Origin: Bacteroidota bacterium
Lineage (GTDB): Bacteria; Bacteroidota; Bacteroidia; Bacteroidales; Marinifilaceae
Length of the DNA stretch: 9,430 nucleotides
Assembly: GCA_023400335.1 (NCBI GenBank)
Contig: JAEXFF010000388.1
Coordinates: 1 to 9,430 of the forward strand
Direction: 5' to 3'
In this document: one piece after another, positions 6,687-9,430 of the stretch
Layout of the letters: each line of letters opens with the position of its first letter
Numbering within the stretch: the stretch's first letter is position 1
Position numbers and translations under genes: made by a program
The notes under the pieces: generated by a model
Told to the model about the DNA's origin: nothing
Databases searched by the model: none
What the model saw: only the letters and a program-made list of their open reading frames with translations

Positions 6687-7688
6687 ATGAGAACTTTTAT
6701 AAAAGCAATCGCTTATTATTTGCCGGAAAGGGTGTTGGACAATCAGCAAATTGCAAATGAATTTCCTGAATGGACTGTCGAAAAAATTGATAAAAAAATA
6801 GGAATAAAAAAACGACATATAACGACGGAGAATGAGACGGCAGGTGATATGGCGGTAAAAGCGGCTGAAAAATTATTTTCAGAGAATAAAATTGAACGGT
6901 CAACGATAGATTATCTGATTTTTGTATCGCAGAGCGCGGATTATTTTCTACCGACAACTGCTTGTCTTATTCAGGAGCGCCTCGAATTGCGGGCTGATAT
7001 GGCTGCGATCGATATAAATCTGGGTTGCTCGGGATTTGTGTATGGTTTATCTGTAGCAAAGGGAATGATATTGGGGGGAATGGCAACGAATGTATTGTTG
7101 CTGACTGCAGAAACTTATTCCAAATACCTGCATCCCCGTGATAAAAGTAATCGTACAATTTTTGGTGATGCTGCTGCCGCAACGTTAGTCAGTGCAGAAG
7201 GTATAGCTGAAATCGGAAACTTTGTTTTTGGAACAGACGGAAAAGGGGCGGATAATCTTGTCGTTAAAACGGGAGCAGCACGCCACCGTTTTCCGATGAA
7301 TGATTTACAGTTTGATGATTTTGGGAATCCGCGGTCTTCAGATCATCTATATATGGATGGTCCTGCTATTTTGAATTATTCGCTTGAATGTATTCCGGCA
7401 TTAGTTGAAAATGTACTAGTAAAGAATAATTTAAGGATAGAAAATGTCGATTTACATGTTTATCATCAGGCTAATAAATATCTGGCCAATCTCCAATGCC
7501 GTAAATTGCGGATTCCCGAAGAAAAGTATTATTGTTATTTTGAGAAAGTTGGAAATACAGTTTCTTCCACTATTCCTATTGCTTTATATGAAGCTTATAA
7601 AGAGGGAATGATAAAATCCGGTTTTCGCGTATTATCTGTTGCCCAGGGACTTGGTTATTCTTGGGGTGGGATGGTCTTGTATTATTAA
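6687..7688 (+). CDS. fabH: FabH-like 3-oxoacyl-ACP synthase III (second copy)
   Basis: A 333-residue KASIII homologue directly after the first. The triad is intact: Cys114 in NLGCSGF, His260 in YHQAN and Asn290 in VGNTVSST, again with a His-Asn spacing of 30. Other family marks are IGIKKRHI near the N-terminus, RTIFGDAAAATLV in the middle, and the closing AQGLGYSWGGMVL. The two copies are clearly divergent, with different inserts between Cys and His (here FPMNDLQFDDFGNPRSSDHL), so this is not a recent duplication. Possible roles: a second condensation, a different primer, a heteromeric complex with the first copy, or a KASIII-type acyl transfer. The complete CHN triad favours condensation. 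An AAAGGAG Shine-Dalgarno precedes the start. Confidence 0.88.
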   Translation: MRTFIKAIAYYLPERVLDNQQIANEFPEWTVEKIDKKIGIKKRHITTENETAGDMAVKAAEKLFSENKIERSTIDYLIFVSQSADYFLPTTACLIQERLELRADMAAIDINLGCSGFVYGLSVAKGMILGGMATNVLLLTAETYSKYLHPRDKSNRTIFGDAAAATLVSAEGIAEIGNFVFGTDGKGADNLVVKTGAARHRFPMNDLQFDDFGNPRSSDHLYMDGPAILNYSLECIPALVENVLVKNNLRIENVDLHVYHQANKYLANLQCRKLRIPEEKYYCYFEKVGNTVSSTIPIALYEAYKEGMIKSGFRVLSVAQGLGYSWGGMVLYY

Positions 7689-7692
7689 AAGA

Positions 7693-8310
7693 ATGATACA
7701 GATACAACGTTTCATTAACGAATTGATGTCATCCAATTGTTATATTATTTACGATGACATGGTAAAGCGATGTGTGGTTATAGATCCTGGGAGTGAAAAA
7801 TGTTTGCATGAGATAGCGTTTATTGATAATTATCACTTGAGGGTTGATTATATTATATTGACGCATGAACATACAGACCATACCTGGGGATGTAATGTAC
7901 TTATAGATAGATATGGGCCTCGGGTGATTTGTTCTGAAACATGCAAGAAGGCTTTGCCTAAAGAAGGACAAGCCTATTTCCGCTTTTATTATGATGATCC
8001 TGAATATGAGTATGCCGTAAAGAAGGTCGATTATACGATAGAAGAATTGGACAATCGATTGATGTGGCTGGAACACTTGATTTTATTTGTACCTACTCCG
8101 GGACATAGTGCAGGTTCTATTTGTTTTTCATTAGGAGATAAATTGTTTACAGGAGATACCATTATGCAATACAAACCATACATTAATAAAAAGAATGGTT
8201 CGGTAGAGTTATATAAAGAAAGTGTTGCTCATATAAAGCGTCTTTATGATGGAGAGACGAATGTTTATCCGGGTCACGGAGAACTATTTAAATTAGGAGA
8301 GATATGGTAA
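7693..8310 (+). CDS. Metallo-beta-lactamase-fold hydrolase (glyoxalase II-like)
   Basis: A 205-residue MBL-fold hydrolase with a complete dinuclear metal site: H58-E-H60-T-D62-H63 in LTHEHTDH, His138 in TPGHSAGS, Asp155 in FTGDT and His195 in YPGHGEL. Glyoxalase II relatives hydrolyse thioesters, so in this setting it may release or proofread acyl groups on the ACP or CoA; PqsE, an MBL thioesterase next to FabH-like enzymes in the quinolone pathway, is a precedent. ATG 7693, 4 bases after the KASIII stop, is chosen as start. An upstream in-frame TTG at 7639 would overlap the KASIII gene and add 18 residues with no family resemblance. The 3' end overlaps the aminotransferase by 7 bases. The fold is certain; the substrate is inferred. 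Confidence 0.85.
   Translation: MIQIQRFINELMSSNCYIIYDDMVKRCVVIDPGSEKCLHEIAFIDNYHLRVDYIILTHEHTDHTWGCNVLIDRYGPRVICSETCKKALPKEGQAYFRFYYDDPEYEYAVKKVDYTIEELDNRLMWLEHLILFVPTPGHSAGSICFSLGDKLFTGDTIMQYKPYINKKNGSVELYKESVAHIKRLYDGETNVYPGHGELFKLGEIW
8295..8300 (+). promoter_or_regulatory. Shine-Dalgarno-like AGGAGA before the aminotransferase
   Basis: AGGAGA lies in the last codons of the hydrolase gene, a short 3 bases before ATG 8304. It supports that start, and with the 7-base gene overlap it suggests coupled translation. The spacing is shorter than usual, so its strength is uncertain. Confidence 0.4.
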
Positions 8311-9401
8311 AGTTTTTAGATTTACAGAAAGTAACAGCAAAATATAGAGATGAGATTCATGAAGCTATTTTACGGGTGGTGGATTCAGGATGGTACCTGC
8401 AAGGTGAAGAAAATGAGAAATTTGAGCAGCATTATTCGGAATATATTGGTACGAAGTACACTATAGGTGTTGCTAATGGGTTAGATGCTCTGATTTGGAT
8501 ATTCCGTGCCTATGTAGAGTTGGGTGTAATGCAGCCAGGGGATGAGGTGATTGTGCCCGCGAACACTTATATCGCTTCTATTCTTGCGATTACTGAAAAT
8601 GGTTTAAAACCGGTATTGGTAGAACCGGATATCCATACCTATCAGATAGATGACAACCTGATTGAAGAAGCGATTACTCCAAAGACTAAAGCAGTACTAA
8701 TTGTTCATCTGTATGGGCAATGTGCTTATACAGATAAAATCGGGGAAGTCTGTAAAAAATATGATTTGAAACTGGTAGAAGATAATGCACAGGCACACGG
8801 ATGTATATATAATGGAAGGAAAACAGGTTCTATCGGTGATGCTGCAGGCCATAGTTTTTATCCCGGGAAGAATTTAGGAGCTTTTGGTGATGCTGGGGCG
8901 ATAACAACGAATGATGAGGTTTTGGCGGAGACAGTAAGGATTTTGGCTAATTACGGTTCGTCGAAAAAATATGTATTCCAATACGCTGGAAGAAATAGCC
9001 GCTTGGATGAAATACAGGCTGCTGTGTTGGATGTGAAGCTAAAGCATCTGGACGAAGATATTGAACTCAGGAAACAAGTTGCAAGGTATTATATTGATCA
9101 TATTAATCACAAGGATATTATCCCTCCAAGGTTTGACAATTGGGAAAGGCATGTGTTCCATTTGTTTCCTATCCGTACTTCCCGGCGTGATGAATTGCAG
9201 CAATATCTGGCAGAAAACGGTATACAGACGGTGATTCATTATCCGATTCCTCCGCACAAACAGGAATGCTATAAAGAATGGAATAAACTTTTTTTGCCTG
9301 TTACCGAAAAAATACATCGGGAAGAATTGAGTCTGCCGATAAGTCCAGTGATGAAGATTGAAGATGTAAAAAGAGTGGTGGAATTGCTAAACAAGTTTTG
9401 A
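8304..9401 (+). CDS. fdtB: FdtB/QdtB-type dTDP-3-keto-6-deoxyhexose aminotransferase
   Basis: A 365-residue PLP enzyme of the DegT/DnrJ/EryC1 family. It would aminate the 3-keto sugar from the ketoisomerases, with glutamate as likely donor, to give dTDP-3-amino-3,6-dideoxyhexose (Fuc3N or Qui3N). Marks include FLDLQKV at the start, [22 protein letters not shown] (55-63), [12 protein letters not shown], the PLP-contacting [10 protein letters not shown] (157-166, Asp160), and the Schiff-base Lys189 in [16 protein letters not shown]. The GVANGLDAL and YPGKNLGA stretches resemble the FdtB/QdtB group more than 4-aminotransferases such as PglE or ArnB, and the ketoisomerases upstream agree. The start overlaps the MBL gene by 7 bases. 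The ketoisomerase and aminotransferase genes of this pathway are separated here by the whole acyl cassette. Confident in family; 3-amino regiochemistry is likely but not proven. Confidence 0.9.
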   Translation: MVKFLDLQKVTAKYRDEIHEAILRVVDSGWYLQGEENEKFEQHYSEYIGTKYTIGVANGLDALIWIFRAYVELGVMQPGDEVIVPANTYIASILAITENGLKPVLVEPDIHTYQIDDNLIEEAITPKTKAVLIVHLYGQCAYTDKIGEVCKKYDLKLVEDNAQAHGCIYNGRKTGSIGDAAGHSFYPGKNLGAFGDAGAITTNDEVLAETVRILANYGSSKKYVFQYAGRNSRLDEIQAAVLDVKLKHLDEDIELRKQVARYYIDHINHKDIIPPRFDNWERHVFHLFPIRTSRRDELQQYLAENGIQTVIHYPIPPHKQECYKEWNKLFLPVTEKIHREELSLPISPVMKIEDVKRVVELLNKF

Positions 9402-9402
9402 A

Positions 9403-9430
9403 ATGGAAAAGCAGAAACATATCTGGATTG
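9403..9430 (+). CDS. Start of a further gene, cut by the window edge
   Basis: An ATG one base after the aminotransferase stop opens nine codons (MEKQKHIWI) before the window ends. The tight spacing continues the operon pattern. The HIWI-type hydrophobic first strand would suit the N-terminus of another GT4 glycosyltransferase, but nine residues cannot establish a family. Confidence 0.5.

Noticed and set aside
3713..7688. Housekeeping fatty-acid synthesis cluster.
   Set aside because: There are no plsX, fabF, fabZ or rpmF neighbours. The genes sit within glycosyltransferases and aminosugar genes, the ACP and SDR motifs are atypical, and there are two KASIII.
7639..7692. Upstream TTG start for the MBL hydrolase giving an 18-residue extension.
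   Set aside because: The extension is just the alternative frame of the KASIII 3' end. The ATG at 7693 sits 4 bases after the previous stop and begins the fold directly.
7729..8076. A 115-codon open frame on the minus strand opposite the MBL hydrolase, and several shorter antisense frames elsewhere.
   Set aside because: They lie fully opposite well-supported genes with intact catalytic motifs, show no domain resemblance and look like shadow frames.
3713..8310. Aryl polyene or other type II polyketide cluster.
   Set aside because: Such clusters carry FabF-type ketosynthase/chain-length-factor genes, dehydratases and several ACPs. None is present; only KASIII-type enzymes and one ACP are seen.
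1..9430. tRNA, rRNA, CRISPR, insertion sequence, attachment site or rho-independent terminator.
   Set aside because: Reading through the window, I saw no clover-leaf genes, spaced repeats, transposase motifs or GC-rich hairpin followed by a T run in any gap. The gaps are too short for most of these.

Overview
The window is a stretch of a surface-polysaccharide (capsule or O-antigen type) biosynthesis locus. It is AT-rich and the genes are tightly packed. The gene families and the mostly weak Shine-Dalgarno signals suggest a Bacteroidetes, probably Bacteroidales, genome. This assignment rests on gene style and family resemblance, not on a species marker. All genes lie on the + strand. Gaps between them are at most 33 bases and several genes overlap (ATGA overlaps at 3713 and 4867, 23 bases at 2691, 7 bases at 8304), so the window is best read as the interior of one long operon. 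Both ends cut through genes. There is no gene-free stretch over 300 bases, and I see no RNA gene, CRISPR array, mobile element, convincing promoter or terminator.

Layout: (1) 2-2285, two GT4-type glycosyltransferases, the first truncated by the left edge. (2) 2288-3113, two tandem, homologous FdtA/QdtA-type cupin sugar 3,4-ketoisomerases. (3) 3147-3716, a GNAT-family N-acyltransferase. (4) 3713-8310, a compact fatty-acid-synthase-like cassette: FabD-type malonyltransferase, acyl carrier protein, FabG-like reductase, two consecutive FabH/KASIII-type ketosynthases and a metallo-beta-lactamase-fold hydrolase. (5) 8304-9401, an FdtB/QdtB-type PLP sugar aminotransferase. (6) From 9403, the first nine codons of another gene.

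How the genes may work together: ketoisomerase plus aminotransferase is the known route from dTDP-4-keto-6-deoxyglucose to a dTDP-3-amino-3,6-dideoxyhexose (Fuc3N or Qui3N). The usual last step is N-acetylation. Here a private ACP-dependent acyl-making cassette sits inside the aminosugar genes and overlaps the GNAT gene. The cassette has condensing and keto-reducing enzymes but no dehydratase, enoyl reductase or elongating FabF. My inference is that it makes a short 3-hydroxyacyl-ACP (3-hydroxybutyryl being the simplest case), which the GNAT enzyme transfers to the 3-amino group before the glycosyltransferases use the sugar. Related ACP/KASIII/ketoreductase sets are known for the acylated viosamine of Pseudomonas flagellin glycans. 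I do not recognise the particular set seen here (own FabD, two KASIII, MBL hydrolase, duplicated ketoisomerase) as a described system.
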